DNA of 64,000 nt, from assembly GCA_039555135.1 (NCBI GenBank), contig CP114179.1:2728001-2792000 (forward strand), in the 5' to 3' direction. The stretch is from Phycisphaeraceae bacterium D3-23. Lineage in GTDB: Bacteria > Planctomycetota > Phycisphaerae > Phycisphaerales > Phycisphaeraceae. Positions within the stretch are counted from its first letter, which is position 1; every line of letters starts with the position of its first letter. Positions 20,915-30,290 of the stretch are shown in pieces. A program made the translations under genes and the position numbers. Below the pieces are notes generated by a model. It did no database searches, was not told the origin of the DNA, and saw only the letters and a list, made by a program, of their open reading frames with translations.

Positions 20915-21469
20915 ATGTCTACCACCGTGACCGACAAGCTGTCCCCGCTGCTGACGTACCTCGATTCGCTCACCGCCGAGCGGGCCGATGTGCAGCTGCT
21001 GGCCGAGGCGCTCGACCGGCTTGATGGGCTGACGATCGACGACCTGGCCGACTACGCCGTGTTCGACGCCCACGACTATCGGCGAAACCTCGTCGTCGAG
21101 GGCGCGATGTACGAGGTCCTCGTCCTGTGCTGGAAGTCGGGCCAACGCAGCCCGATCCACGACCACGCCAACTCCGTCTGCGGCGTCAAGGTCCTGCAGG
21201 GCAAGCTCACCGAGGTCCGCTACCGCGAGTCGCCGTGTGGCCAAGTCGTCGCGCGGGACTGCCGGGAGATGGAAGCCGGCGGGCTGTGCGCCTCGGTCGA
21301 CCACGACATCCACGAGATCAGCAACCTTGAGGCCGAGGGCGACGACCTCGTGACGATGCACATCTACTCGCCGCCGCTGCGCGAGATGGCGATGTACGAC
21401 CCCGCGAAGCCCGGCAAGATGACCTACCGCCCGGTGAACTTCGAATTCCTTGAGGGTAGCGGGATTTAG
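20915..21469 (+). CDS. Cysteine dioxygenase-type cupin enzyme
   Basis: 184 residues, usual for bacterial cysteine dioxygenase. The cupin iron ligands are the two histidines of SPIHDHANSVCGVKVLQG and a third in VDHDIHEISNL. The Cys in the SVCGVKVL stretch lies where related enzymes place the residue cross-linked to Tyr or a Gly. It oxidises cysteine to cysteine sulfinate. ATG at 20915; a short inverted repeat (ATAGGG...CCCTAT, 20894-20916) overlaps the start codon. The convergent neighbour is a TauE/SafE-type sulfite exporter, a sensible partner because cysteine sulfinate breakdown releases sulfite. Confidence 0.88.
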   Translation: MSTTVTDKLSPLLTYLDSLTAERADVQLLAEALDRLDGLTIDDLADYAVFDAHDYRRNLVVEGAMYEVLVLCWKSGQRSPIHDHANSVCGVKVLQGKLTEVRYRESPCGQVVARDCREMEAGGLCASVDHDIHEISNLEAEGDDLVTMHIYSPPLREMAMYDPAKPGKMTYRPVNFEFLEGSGI

Positions 21470-21473
21470 CCTC

Positions 21474-21533
21474 CGGAATGGCGGATGGGCGATTTTGGAT
21501 TGCGGATTGAATTGTCGTTCTATCCGCCATCGT
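21474..21533. repeat. Short inverted repeat of GGCGGAT words
   Basis: GGCGGATGGGCGA... with internal GGATTGCGGATTG words is followed by ATCCGCCATCG, giving a short imperfect hairpin. It lies between the convergent cysteine dioxygenase and exporter genes and may end both transcripts. Confidence 0.6.
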
Positions 21534-21534
21534 C

Positions 21535-22347
21535 TCACCCCGCCAGCATCTTCACGCACGCGACGACGAGCAGCAGCGTGAACACCGCGCGCACCCACAC
21601 GACGGGGAGCTTGTGCGTCAGGTGGGCGCCGGCGTAGCTCGCGGCGATGGCGGTGGTCGCGAGGACGGCGGCGATGAGCAGGGCGGTGGGCGCATCGACG
21701 GGGAGCCCATTGGTGGTGGGGTGGTGCAGGTCGTGGAGCCCCATCAGCTTCCGCGCCGCGCCGACCGGGGCGGTCAGGCACATGACGGTCGAGCTCACCG
21801 CGACGCTGTTGCGCAGCGGGAGGTTGCAGAAGCGGTGGATCAGCGCGACCGCGATCACGCCGCCGCCGATGCCGAGGAGCCCCGCCGCGAGCCCGACGGT
21901 GACGCCGATGAGCGTGCAGCGGAGCCAGTCGGCGTGGGTCGGGCCTTCGTCTTCGTCGTCCCCGTTACCGCTGCGTTTCTGGAACAGCTTGCGGGCGTTG
22001 ATGTAGACGGCGTAGAGGAGGAACACGCCGAAGATCTTTTCAAGCGCATCGCCGTCGAGCCGATCGCTGAGCATGACGCCGACAACGATCGCGATCAGCG
22101 CCCCGGGCAGCATGCGCCCCGCGACGTCGAAGCGGATCGCGCGTTTTTTGTAGTGCTTGATAAACGCCGGGATCGCGACCAGCACGTTGACACACATCGC
22201 CGCGGCCTGGGCGAGGTGGTAGTCCGCGCCCAGCCCGACGTTGATGACGGGGATCATGATGACGCTGCCGCCGATGCCCAACAGCCCGGCGAGCAGCCCC
22301 GCAACAAGGCCCGTGACGATCAGGATGGCGACGGCGAACGAAGTCAA
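21535..22347 (-). CDS. TauE/SafE-family membrane exporter
   Basis: 270 residues with about eight transmembrane segments in two repeats, each starting with a glycine-rich signature (GLLAGLLGIGGSVIMIPV and GLAAGLLGIGGGVIAVAL), the hallmark of the sulfite exporter TauE/SafE family (formerly DUF81). A charged cytoplasmic loop (KRSGNGDDEDEG) separates the halves. The start is TTG at 22347 with no strong ribosome-binding site, so the start is less certain. The likely substrate is sulfite or a sulfonate, given the cysteine dioxygenase gene next door. Confidence 0.88.
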   Translation of the reverse strand: MTSFAVAILIVTGLVAGLLAGLLGIGGSVIMIPVINVGLGADYHLAQAAAMCVNVLVAIPAFIKHYKKRAIRFDVAGRMLPGALIAIVVGVMLSDRLDGDALEKIFGVFLLYAVYINARKLFQKRSGNGDDEDEGPTHADWLRCTLIGVTVGLAAGLLGIGGGVIAVALIHRFCNLPLRNSVAVSSTVMCLTAPVGAARKLMGLHDLHHPTTNGLPVDAPTALLIAAVLATTAIAASYAGAHLTHKLPVVWVRAVFTLLLVVACVKMLAG

Positions 22348-22376
22348 GCGGGCAGTGTAGCGGTGTTACGGGATGG

Positions 22377-22525
22377 CCTCACGCAAAGGCGCGAAGGCGC
22401 AAAGAAAGGCAAACAACAAGCCACGGATGTTACGGATCAACACGGATGGATGACCACACCGTCTTCCGATCCGTGTTGATCCGCGACATCCGTGGCTTCT
22501 TCCCGCATTGCGCCATTGCGTGAGG
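22377..22525. repeat. Nested palindromes, GCGCAAAG outside and ACGGAT inside
   Basis: Outer arms 22377-22404 (CCTCACGCAAAGGCGCGAAG) and 22506-22525 pair. Inner arms 22418-22447 and 22469-22498 pair nearly perfectly through CCACGGAT...ACACGGAT. The two belong to different word families, so one element seems to have landed inside the other. Confidence 0.9.
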
Positions 22526-22533
22526 TCAAAAGC

Positions 22534-23688
22534 TCACACCCCCACCGCCTCCATCGCTTTGAGATGGTTGAGCACCTGGTCGACCTCGTCCTCGGTGTTG
22601 AAGTACCCGAAGCCGAAGCGGATCGTGCCCGGGCCCGGCAGGGTGCCGATCGTCTCGTGCGCGAGCGGCGAGCAGTGGTACCCGGCCCGTGTCGCGACCT
22701 CGTGCTTCTCGGACAAGTACGCCGCGACATCCTTCGGGTCGCGCCCCTTAAAGTTGCAAGAAACCACCGCGACTTTCTGGTCGCAGTCTTTCGTGCCGTA
22801 GACATGCGCGCCCGGCACGTCGTCGAGCCCATCGATGAAGCGCAGCGTCAGCGCCATCTCGTGCTTGCGGACTTTCGTGACGCCGTTCTCTTCGAGCCAC
22901 TTCACGCCCGCCGCGAGGCCCGCGATGCCGATGGCGTTGTGCGTGCCGACCTCGAACTCGCTGGGCATCTTGCCCGACATCGGGTGCCGGCCCGAGTCCT
23001 TGCCCGTCCCGCCCACCGCGAACGGCGCGAGCTGTACACCTTCCTTCACATACAGCCCGCCGATGCCCGTCGGGCCGTACATCCCCTTGTGCCCGGCGAA
23101 GACCATGAGGTCGGGGTCCAGGTCGCGGACCTTGAAGTCGATGATCCCCGCCGACTGGGCCGCATCCAGCAGCAGCGTCGTCCCGTACCGCTTGCACAGC
23201 GCGGTCAGCTCGGCGTACGGCAAGATCTCGCCTGTCACGTTCGCCGCCATCGTGCAGATGACGACGCGGATGTTGCCTTCCTTGATCTTCGCTTCGATGT
23301 AGTCGAGGTCGAGCGGGCTGCCGACCTGGTAGGGCGAGACGTGGAACGAGATGTCGCGCCGCTCGGCCACCAGCCGGATTGCGCGGGAGGAGGCGTGGTG
23401 TTCGAGCCCGGAGATAATCGCCGCGTCGCCGTGCTCCCAGGCGAGCCCCTGGATCGCGGCGTTGGTGGCGTACGTGCAGCCGGGCATCATGGCGAAGCGC
23501 GACGGGTTGTCGATGCCGAGGAAACCGGCGATGGTCTTGCGGGCGTCTTCCATCGCGTTGGCCGTGTCGTCACCTTCGGCCGAGTGCGTTCGGCCGGGGG
23601 TCGACATGTTCCGCACCGCGTCGTCGATCGCCTTGCACACCGGCTCGGGCTTGGGCCAGGTCGTCGCGGCATTATTCAGATAGATCAC
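22534..23688 (-). CDS. Class V aminotransferase, cysteine desulfurase-like
   Basis: 384 residues. The start is GTG at 23688, preceded by GAAGGAG. It is a PLP-dependent fold type I enzyme: the PLP lysine is in VFAGHKGMYGPTG, the cofactor-stacking histidine in GLEHHASS, and the catalytic-cysteine loop in TRAGYHCSPLAHETIGT, as in SufS/CsdA-like desulfurases. It begins MIYLNNAATTWPKP. It would abstract sulfur from cysteine as persulfide. No iron-sulfur scaffold gene is adjacent. The nearby cysteine dioxygenase makes a second cysteine-consuming enzyme in 3 kb. Confidence 0.92.
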   Translation of the reverse strand: MIYLNNAATTWPKPEPVCKAIDDAVRNMSTPGRTHSAEGDDTANAMEDARKTIAGFLGIDNPSRFAMMPGCTYATNAAIQGLAWEHGDAAIISGLEHHASSRAIRLVAERRDISFHVSPYQVGSPLDLDYIEAKIKEGNIRVVICTMAANVTGEILPYAELTALCKRYGTTLLLDAAQSAGIIDFKVRDLDPDLMVFAGHKGMYGPTGIGGLYVKEGVQLAPFAVGGTGKDSGRHPMSGKMPSEFEVGTHNAIGIAGLAAGVKWLEENGVTKVRKHEMALTLRFIDGLDDVPGAHVYGTKDCDQKVAVVSCNFKGRDPKDVAAYLSEKHEVATRAGYHCSPLAHETIGTLPGPGTIRFGFGYFNTEDEVDQVLNHLKAMEAVGV

Positions 23689-23828
23689 GCATTGCTCCTT
23701 CGCTCGGCCGCGCGTGTTGGCGGGCCTTGGGGGGCGGGGTATCGTACCAAGTGTTTCCCCCAAAGCGTGCCCCCTGTTCAGGGGCCGGGCCAGCCAAATA
23801 CCACGCCATTTCCACCGGAGCCGCCGGG

Positions 23829-24512
23829 GTGCAGACGATCAGCCAGGACCCATACGAGACGCTCATCGACGCCGCCACCGTCCTCTCCCAGGACGCCCAC
23901 GGCCCCAAGGTCTACGCGCTCGCCGACGGCACCGTCCTCAAGCTCTTCCGCCACAAACGCCTGCTCTCCAGCTCCCGCGTCTGGCCCTACGCCAAACGCT
24001 TCGAGCTCGCCGCCAAAGCGCTCGCCAAGCGCGGCATCCCCTGCGTCCAAGTCATCAAGGTCGCCCGCGTCCCGCACCTCAAACGCGACATGGTCGTCTA
24101 CACCTACCTCGCCGGCGAGACCCTCCGCGCCATGCTCGTCGACGCGATGGCAGCCAACGACACCGCCGCCCGCGACGCGCTGCTCGAGCAGCACGCCGCC
24201 TTCCTCGCCAAGCTCCACCAAGCGCGCATCTACTTCCGCGCTGTCCACTTCAACAACGTCATCGTCACCCCCGACAACACCCTCGGCCTCATCGATATCT
24301 CCGAGGTCTGGCCCTTCCCCTTCCCCCTTAACCCCCTCCAGCGCGCCCGAAACCTCCGCCCCATGCTCAAGTACGACGAAGACCGCGCCGCCCTCACCGG
24401 CTACGGCCTCAAACGCTTCGTCAACGACTACCTCACCCACGCCCAGCTCACCCCCCCGAGCAAACTCCTCTTCAACGCCTGGGTCGCCGGCTTCCACCGC
24501 GGCAAGGCGTAG
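23829..24512 (+). CDS. Lipopolysaccharide kinase-like protein
   Basis: 227 residues from the GTG at 23829 (GGAG 9 nt upstream); the start is uncertain. It has a minimal protein-kinase-like fold: nucleotide-binding lysine in GTVLKLFRHKRL, catalytic loop FRAVHFNNVIV (degenerate HRD with H and N), and metal-binding aspartate in GLIDISEVW. This is the pattern of Kdo/heptose kinases and of small toluene-tolerance-type proteins. It may phosphorylate a lipopolysaccharide core sugar at the inner membrane. It is divergent from the desulfurase gene. Confidence 0.75.
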   Translation: MQTISQDPYETLIDAATVLSQDAHGPKVYALADGTVLKLFRHKRLLSSSRVWPYAKRFELAAKALAKRGIPCVQVIKVARVPHLKRDMVVYTYLAGETLRAMLVDAMAANDTAARDALLEQHAAFLAKLHQARIYFRAVHFNNVIVTPDNTLGLIDISEVWPFPFPLNPLQRARNLRPMLKYDEDRAALTGYGLKRFVNDYLTHAQLTPPSKLLFNAWVAGFHRGKA

Positions 24513-24635
24513 GCCGGGCCGGATTGAAAAAAACCGCCAGCCGCATGAAAGGTCTGTCCAGCCGGCTGCGGTATGCCCGTAGAGGCCCATATCCCTCTTC
24601 CTGGGCCCTAGGCCCTGGCACCTAACCGCTACCTC

Positions 24636-25106
24636 ATGTCCGTCACCCCCGAAACCATCCTGAAGCTGATGCTCCGCGAGCGGATCCGCCTTGTGGCCTA
24701 CATCACCACGATCGTCGGGGACCGGCACCACGCCGAGGATTTGTTCCAAGACCTCTCGGTCGAGGCGTTGAAGAAGGCCGAGACGATCAACGACGAAGAC
24801 CACCTCCTGGGCTGGCTCCGTACCGGTGCCCGGTTCCGCGCGATCGACCACCTACGTCGGCAGGCGGCCCGGCCGCTGTCGTTCTCGCCCGAACTGGCCC
24901 AGAAGCTTGACGCCGCGTGGGAAGCCGCCCCGCGGGATGACGCGACCGACCAGATCGATGCGCTTCGGGATTGCCTCGATGAGCTGACACCGCGTGCGAA
25001 GAAGATGGTCGAGCTGCGTTATCAGGACGGCCTCACCGGCACCGAGCTGGCCGAACGCGTGAAACGGACACCCAACGCCGTGTACATCGCTATCGCGGAT
25101 CCATAA
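24636..25106 (+). CDS. ECF RNA polymerase sigma factor, C-terminus frame-broken
   Basis: 156 residues in the uninterrupted frame. Sigma region 2 covers YITTIVGDRHHAEDLFQDLSVEAL and GWLRTGARFRAIDHLRRQ; region 4 covers LDELTPRAKKMVELRYQDGLTGTELAERVKRTPNAVY. The family end, A-L-S-R-x-x-x-A-L, is found in the next frame (LSRIHKALGECVKHRLG, stop 25168-25170), reached by a net +1 shift near 25085-25095. The extended frame would overlap the next start codon as ATGA, the normal sigma/anti-sigma coupling, so the break is likely a recent indel or an assembly error. It probably controls the PEP-CTERM/prepilin/sulfatase genes downstream. Confidence 0.85.
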   Translation: MSVTPETILKLMLRERIRLVAYITTIVGDRHHAEDLFQDLSVEALKKAETINDEDHLLGWLRTGARFRAIDHLRRQAARPLSFSPELAQKLDAAWEAAPRDDATDQIDALRDCLDELTPRAKKMVELRYQDGLTGTELAERVKRTPNAVYIAIADP

Positions 25107-25166
25107 AGCCCTGGGCGAGTGCGTGAAGCACCGGCTTGGCCGAACGAACAACGAAGGGGGGCGAGT

Positions 25167-26969
25167 ATGAGCGACGCCGCCACCCCTCCCCCTGCGGGCC
25201 CGCTGTCCGAGGACGCCTTTCGTGCGCTGTGCCTGCGGTACCACGCCGGTGAGATTGACGCCCGTGGGTTTGAGGAGTTGTGCGCCGAGCTGGACGCCAG
25301 CGACGAACGCCGGGCGGTTTTTGTCGAGACCGCGATGCAGGCCGAGGCGATGCACCAGGTCTACGACCACGCCGCCGCCGAGCAGACCGCGGCCGAGCTC
25401 GGCATCGCGGACGACGATGAATTTGACATCATGAGCGAGGTGGTCGCGTCCGCACTTGCAGAGCGCAGAAAGCATGAGCTGGAAGATGAGGCCAACCGCC
25501 AACTCGCAGCGCAGCTGGCGGAGGACGCCCGCAACCGGCGGTTTGAGTTGCGGCGTAACGCGGCCCCCGAGCCCGTGAAGCGGGTGGTCGTGATGCCCAA
25601 GGCCGTGGTCTGGCTTGGAGCTGCTGCTGTTCTTGGGTTGCTTGCGACCGTGATCACACTGTTGAATCCGTCGACGCCCTCCAACACGCCGTCCAGGGCG
25701 GACTCTGAGCGCACGCCCACCTCACGCTCCACCGCGCCCCCGGTGCTGGCGACCCTTGTCTATTCCCTGGACGCACGCTGGGCGGACGACGCCGACGCAT
25801 GGAGCGGCCGTCTGGGGCTGCGGCAAGGTGAGCACCGCTTGGCTGAAGGGCTGGTCGAGATCGAGCTGGCCGATGGCGTCCGGGTAGTCCTCGAAGCCCC
25901 TGTCGCTTTTACGCTGACAGGGACCAACGCGATGGAACTGGCCCAAGGCCGGCTCGTTGCCCATGTCCCGCCGTCGGGCTACGGATTTTCGGTCGATACA
26001 CCCACGGCCCGGATCGTGGACTACGGCACGGAGTTTGGGGTCGAAACCGATGGCTATCGCGCGACGCAGGTCCATGTGTTCCGTGGCGAGGTCCGTGCGG
26101 CGTCCCGTGTCGAGGGCGTGGTGGTTGGGGAGCCCCGGCCGGTCATGGCTCAGCAGGCTGCGGTGATCGACGCCGGGGGGGCGTCGATCACCCTTGTTGA
26201 TTTTGATGAGGCGTCGTTTGAACGGCGGGTCGCGAAGCGGCTCGATTTGGCGGACATGATCGTCGGCGGCGACGGAACCACCGGCCGCCGCGACATCGGC
26301 ATCCACCCGCTGACGGGCGCAATCGCCCGCGGGATCGGCTCGGCCCCCAACGCCATGATCATGCTCGGCACCGGGGAGGCCCGCCCGGTCCCGGGCAGCC
26401 CATTTGTCGCCCGCGTCTTCATCCCCAGCACACACGGCTCTCTCTCCGGCCTGCCGGCAGGCCTTGATCTGCCCGGCCTGCCAAGAACCAACGGGGTCGG
26501 CTTCGGGCTGCTGTGGTGTGGCGAACAACTCCCCGCCGAATCGCCCAACCCGGCAACGCCGGTCACAAACAACATTGTCGGCTACGATTTCGACGGCCCC
26601 GACCACCAGTCACTCATCATGCACGCCAACGTCGGCCTCGTGATCGACCTTGACGCGATCCGCGACGCCAATCCCGGCATGCGTATCGCCAGCGTTTCAG
26701 CCGTGATTGGGAATACGGCCGGGCAAAACCCCGCAGACCCGGCCTTGCCGCTCCGGACCGAGTTCTTGGTCTTACTGGACAATGACCTTGTGGCCCACGA
26801 ACGCTTCGCTTCAACCGACCCGGCGAGACGACACGCCGCCGAGTTGGACATCGAGATCGCCCAAGGACAACGTTACCTCACGCTGGTTAGTGCCGACGCC
26901 GGTGACCAGAACCACCGCGACTGGCTGGTCGTTGGCGACCCGATCATTTTTCTGGAACCGATCCCCTGA
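25167..26969 (+). CDS. FecR-type anti-sigma membrane protein with NPCBM-like domain
   Basis: 600 residues, ATG at 25167 with GGGGGG upstream. The N-terminal cytoplasmic part has the LRYHAGEIDARGFEELCAELDAS motif of planctomycete FecR-like proteins, then one transmembrane helix (about 145-165) and a FecR beta domain outside (LVEIELADGVRVVLEAPVAFTL, GFSVDTPTARIVDYGTEFGV). The C-terminal part (about 480-600) resembles an NPCBM or jelly-roll carbohydrate-binding module (FLVLLDNDLVAHERFAS... DWLVVGDPIIF). With the adjacent ECF sigma factor it would sense an extracellular, perhaps polysaccharide, signal. Confidence 0.85.
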   Translation: MSDAATPPPAGPLSEDAFRALCLRYHAGEIDARGFEELCAELDASDERRAVFVETAMQAEAMHQVYDHAAAEQTAAELGIADDDEFDIMSEVVASALAERRKHELEDEANRQLAAQLAEDARNRRFELRRNAAPEPVKRVVVMPKAVVWLGAAAVLGLLATVITLLNPSTPSNTPSRADSERTPTSRSTAPPVLATLVYSLDARWADDADAWSGRLGLRQGEHRLAEGLVEIELADGVRVVLEAPVAFTLTGTNAMELAQGRLVAHVPPSGYGFSVDTPTARIVDYGTEFGVETDGYRATQVHVFRGEVRAASRVEGVVVGEPRPVMAQQAAVIDAGGASITLVDFDEASFERRVAKRLDLADMIVGGDGTTGRRDIGIHPLTGAIARGIGSAPNAMIMLGTGEARPVPGSPFVARVFIPSTHGSLSGLPAGLDLPGLPRTNGVGFGLLWCGEQLPAESPNPATPVTNNIVGYDFDGPDHQSLIMHANVGLVIDLDAIRDANPGMRIASVSAVIGNTAGQNPADPALPLRTEFLVLLDNDLVAHERFASTDPARRHAAELDIEIAQGQRYLTLVSADAGDQNHRDWLVVGDPIIFLEPIP

Positions 26970-26977
26970 TTTCTAAC

Positions 26978-27003
26978 CCTGCCTGTGTTGGGCAGATTTT
27001 TCA
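26978..27003 (+). terminator. Weak hairpin before the PEP-CTERM gene
   Basis: CTGCC and GGCAG form a short stem with a TGTGTT loop, followed by ATTTTT. It lies between the FecR-like gene and the PEP-CTERM gene and may partly end transcription. Confidence 0.5.
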
Positions 27004-27027
27004 CCACTTCCTAACGGAGGAATTGAC

Positions 27028-27726
27028 ATGATGACTCGTACCCTTCTCGCTTCGCTCGTAGCCGTTGGCCTCGCCGGCGCATCCCACGCCGCAATCGTCA
27101 CCTATACCGCAGGTGACATTAACGGTGGCGTATTGACCACGACGTCGTTTACCGACGGCGACATCACCCTGACCCCGTTTGTCAACGGCGTTCAAACCAC
27201 CTTCAATGACAATGTCACGCGGCTTGGCATCGTCGGCGGCTCGAACAACAACGCCTTCACGGATCCTGACACTGATCCTGGCAACGGCAACGAAGAGACG
27301 CTGGAGTTCATCTTCTCGGCGACCTCCGGCCTGACCGGCTTCGACTGGGACTTTGCACGTGCAGATGGGCCCGGTGCCAACGACGGTGTGTTCATCTCCG
27401 GATTTACAGCCGACCCCGGTGCGACGCTCGGTGGCCCTGGCGCGGTATCGGCCAACCCCAACACTGTTTCCTACGACGCGGGTACCGGCACGCTTCAGAT
27501 CGACATCACTGGAGCAAACTTCGGTGGTAACGTCGACTCGATCGCGTTCTCCAACCCCGGCGCCAGCGCTGGCCAGACCCTGACGCTTGTCGCGACCGAC
27601 ACGACTCAGTCCGGTGCTCAGTTACCAATCCGTTCAATCTCCTTCGAGAACCAGGTTCCCGAGCCCGGCTCGCTGGCCTTGCTGGGCCTCGGCGGCCTGA
27701 TGATCGCACGCCGTCGTCGTGGCTAA
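27028..27726 (+). CDS. PEP-CTERM sorting-domain protein
   Basis: 232 residues. Signal peptide: [20 protein letters not shown]. The mature part is a beta-rich, Asn/Asp/Thr/Gly-rich exported domain of no recognised family. The C-terminus is the PEP-CTERM anchor: [14 protein letters not shown], then a basic end (ARRRRG). PEP-CTERM proteins are exported and processed by an exosortase, often linked to exopolysaccharide. GGAGG is 6 nt before the start. It is the first gene downstream of the ECF/FecR pair and a likely target of it. Confidence 0.93.
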   Translation: MMTRTLLASLVAVGLAGASHAAIVTYTAGDINGGVLTTTSFTDGDITLTPFVNGVQTTFNDNVTRLGIVGGSNNNAFTDPDTDPGNGNEETLEFIFSATSGLTGFDWDFARADGPGANDGVFISGFTADPGATLGGPGAVSANPNTVSYDAGTGTLQIDITGANFGGNVDSIAFSNPGASAGQTLTLVATDTTQSGAQLPIRSISFENQVPEPGSLALLGLGGLMIARRRRG

Positions 27727-27744
27727 ATCTGTTCCTCCTTCAAT

Positions 27745-27778
27745 CGGCCGGCCCTTTAGGGGGTCGGACGGTTTTTTG
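27745..27778 (+). terminator. Terminator/attenuator after the PEP-CTERM gene
   Basis: A GC stem (CCGGCCC with GGGGGTCGG, TTTA loop) is followed by TTTTTT. It separates the PEP-CTERM gene from the prepilin-like genes and could give strong expression of the first gene and weaker read-through. Confidence 0.75.
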
Positions 27779-27793
27779 CAACGAAGACGAACC

Positions 27794-28537
27794 ATGCTAA
27801 AAACAATGCTAAAACGCGGTTTTACTCTGATTGAATTGCTAGTCGTGATTTCAATCATCGCGCTGTTGATTGCGATCCTGCTGCCGGCACTCGGCATGGC
27901 ACGAGCGTCGGCACGGGCGGCGGTGTGCATGAGCAACTTCCGCCAAATCGGGATTGCGCAGATGGTCTACGTCCAGGATTACCACTACTACCCGCCAAGT
28001 TGGGACTTGGCGACCGGCGAAGTCTATTGGATGGCATCGCTCCGTGAATATACCGAAGGCAGCGAGGACATCTTCTTCTGCCCAAGCGCGGTCGCCGAGG
28101 CCAAGTGGTCCAAGCAGCTGGGCTCGGGTCAGTCTGCCGAATGGGGGTATGTAGACGACGAGGTCCGGCAGCGCACCGGCCCGGGCAACTCTGACCCGTT
28201 CAGCTACGGGATGAACAACGGCGGCTCACACGACGGGTTCCTGCCCCCACTGGGTCTCAACCACAGCATCAATCAACCCTTTGTGTTGTTTGAAGAAACG
28301 GTGAGCCCGTCCGAGTTCATCTGCTATGGCGATACCTCCGTCGATGGCGTATACGACCATTTCATTGATGAAGACGTACCCGGCGAGTATCCCGACCCAC
28401 GCCATGTCGGCGGCGTCTGCAACATTCTTTATGCCGACGGGCATGCCGCGCCCGAGCGGCAGGACGACCTGATCGACCCGACCAACTCATCCCCCGACAT
28501 CCGACGCCGCTGGAACAACGATAACCAGCCGCACTAA
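27794..28537 (+). CDS. Prepilin-like protein with H-X9-DG motif, copy 1
   Basis: 247 residues. The type IV prepilin N-terminus is [20 protein letters not shown], with glycine before Phe+1 and Glu5. The C-terminal part carries a histidine then DG spaced as in the planctomycete DUF1559-like H-X9-DG family ([14 protein letters not shown]). Such pseudopilin-like proteins are abundant in planctomycetes and are exported by a type II/IV-like system; their role is unknown. It is the first of three tandem genes on the plus strand. Confidence 0.93.
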   Translation: MLKTMLKRGFTLIELLVVISIIALLIAILLPALGMARASARAAVCMSNFRQIGIAQMVYVQDYHYYPPSWDLATGEVYWMASLREYTEGSEDIFFCPSAVAEAKWSKQLGSGQSAEWGYVDDEVRQRTGPGNSDPFSYGMNNGGSHDGFLPPLGLNHSINQPFVLFEETVSPSEFICYGDTSVDGVYDHFIDEDVPGEYPDPRHVGGVCNILYADGHAAPERQDDLIDPTNSSPDIRRRWNNDNQPH

Positions 28538-28589
28538 TCGCCCGTCCGTGAGCGATCTCGACTTCGAACCCTTTTGTAAAGAATGCACC

Positions 28590-29426
28590 ATGCTGAAACG
28601 CGGATTCACACTCATCGAACTGCTCGTCGTCATCTCGATTATTGCGCTGTTGATTGCGATCTTGCTGCCGGCCTTAGGCGCTGCCCGTAAGTCGGCGCGG
28701 CTGATGCAGAACGCAACGCAGGTGCGCGGCCAGCAACAGGGGCTCGTGATCTTTGGCCAAGAAAACAAGGGCTACTACCCCGGGATCAATTCCAAGGGCG
28801 ACCTGTTCATCGCTGCCGCAGACAACATCTCGGATAAGCCCGGCAACATGGTGCAGGCCCGCTTTGCACTCCTCCTGGAAGGCGATTTTATCTCTGCCGA
28901 TTACCTCATCAGCCCGGCAGAGAACAACGAGGAGTATGTCCACGAGCCTTACAGTACCGGCAGTGGCTCCTCGTTCCGCAGCAACAACTACTCCTACGCC
29001 ATGCTTGAGCTAGGCAATGTCCATCCGAGGTTTCAGAACGAGACCACGATAGGCTACCACCGAACACGCGAATGGAACACGGAAAACATCAGCAGCACCG
29101 TGATCGTGATCGGCGACCGCCTGCTCTCCTACGACCCCAGCCCGTTTGTCCTGGAAAACTACCGCAATATACATAACGGCGACGGCGGGAAGTACATCGC
29201 CTCGCAGGTCTTTAACGATGGACACGCCGAAACCATCAGTACCTTTATCACAGAGACGGAATACAACGGGTACGCCAACGACCGCGACAACGTCTATGCA
29301 CGGCAGGACGACCCGTTCGGCAACACGCAGAGCCCAGTCTCGCCGGGGGGTGTCAACACTGCAAACTGCATGTTGATCGCCAAGAATGCGTTTGTCGTGT
29401 TCAAATCAGACGGCATCATCGAGTAG
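28590..29426 (+). CDS. Prepilin-like protein, copy 2
   Basis: 278 residues with the same prepilin N-terminus ([20 protein letters not shown]). The C-terminal part differs from copy 1 and shares with copy 3 an ending that keeps FNDGHAE in place of the H-X9-DG core. The gap to copy 1 is 52 nt and to copy 3 is 19 nt, so this is one operon. ATG at 28590 is chosen to put the prepilin signature near the N-terminus; a GTG at 28548 is also in frame. Confidence 0.9.
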   Translation: MLKRGFTLIELLVVISIIALLIAILLPALGAARKSARLMQNATQVRGQQQGLVIFGQENKGYYPGINSKGDLFIAAADNISDKPGNMVQARFALLLEGDFISADYLISPAENNEEYVHEPYSTGSGSSFRSNNYSYAMLELGNVHPRFQNETTIGYHRTREWNTENISSTVIVIGDRLLSYDPSPFVLENYRNIHNGDGGKYIASQVFNDGHAETISTFITETEYNGYANDRDNVYARQDDPFGNTQSPVSPGGVNTANCMLIAKNAFVVFKSDGIIE

Positions 29427-29445
29427 CACGATCTGGAGCCCCCCT

Positions 29446-30228
29446 ATGTACCCACGCCGACATGCTTTTACACTAATCGAACTCCTGGTGGTCATCTCGA
29501 TCATCGCACTCCTCATCGCGATCCTGCTGCCTGCGCTGGGTGCGGCCCGGCGGTCGGCCGCGAAGATGAAGAACTCGGTCAGTCTCCGCTCACTACACCA
29601 GGCCCAGTCGACATACGCCGTCGATAACAACGGCTACTACACCGGTCTGTTCCCTGACGGCAGCGTCAAGACGACGATCGACTTGGAAAACGAATTTGGC
29701 ACGGGCACAGGTAGTTTTTTCTTTCAGAACGGCACCTCAGTCCTGCCTCGTTTCGCGATCCTCGCAGATGGAGATTATGTCGCCTACGAACATATCGTCA
29801 GTACGCAGGACACCGACCGTGAGGCGTGGGACGGCAATACCACATTCACGCACAGAAACCTCTCGTATGCGGCGCTGGATATCTCGGTCGCCGGCTCATC
29901 CTCCCGCCAGGCCTGGCGCAACGACGGAGACAGCCGTACCCCCATCTTCTCCGACCGCAGCACTTCAATCGCGCCGACCAACATCGGCAGCAGTCTGTGG
30001 GACAGTGACCAGTGGGAGGGCGGGGTGACTTGGAACGACGGTCACGCCACATTTGAGCCCGAGCCGGTTGTCGGTACAACCTCCTTGGGGGGTGAGACGA
30101 TTGAAGACGACAACCTGATCGACGAGGCCACCAGCGACAACGGCGAATCGCCCGGTTCACACGTCCGAATGATCAAGTTCAACGAGAACTTTACGAACAT
30201 TGCGTACCCCGGAGGCTTCCTGCCTTAG
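29446..30228 (+). CDS. Prepilin-like protein, copy 3
   Basis: 260 residues: short leader [20 protein letters not shown], then a globular part related to copy 2 (FAILADGDYVAYEHI in both, WNDGHATFE for FNDGHAE). GGAG lies 9 nt before the start. The three copies share the N-terminal 35 residues almost exactly while the bodies diverge, as expected where the helix is the fixed export and assembly element. The gene is followed by a sulfatase-SGNH fusion 62 nt later. Confidence 0.9.
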   Translation: MYPRRHAFTLIELLVVISIIALLIAILLPALGAARRSAAKMKNSVSLRSLHQAQSTYAVDNNGYYTGLFPDGSVKTTIDLENEFGTGTGSFFFQNGTSVLPRFAILADGDYVAYEHIVSTQDTDREAWDGNTTFTHRNLSYAALDISVAGSSSRQAWRNDGDSRTPIFSDRSTSIAPTNIGSSLWDSDQWEGGVTWNDGHATFEPEPVVGTTSLGGETIEDDNLIDEATSDNGESPGSHVRMIKFNENFTNIAYPGGFLP

Positions 30229-30290
30229 TAGTTGATGTAAAAATCATCTCCGCATCTGCAATCAGTATCCCACTCTGAGAAGGAGCTTTC

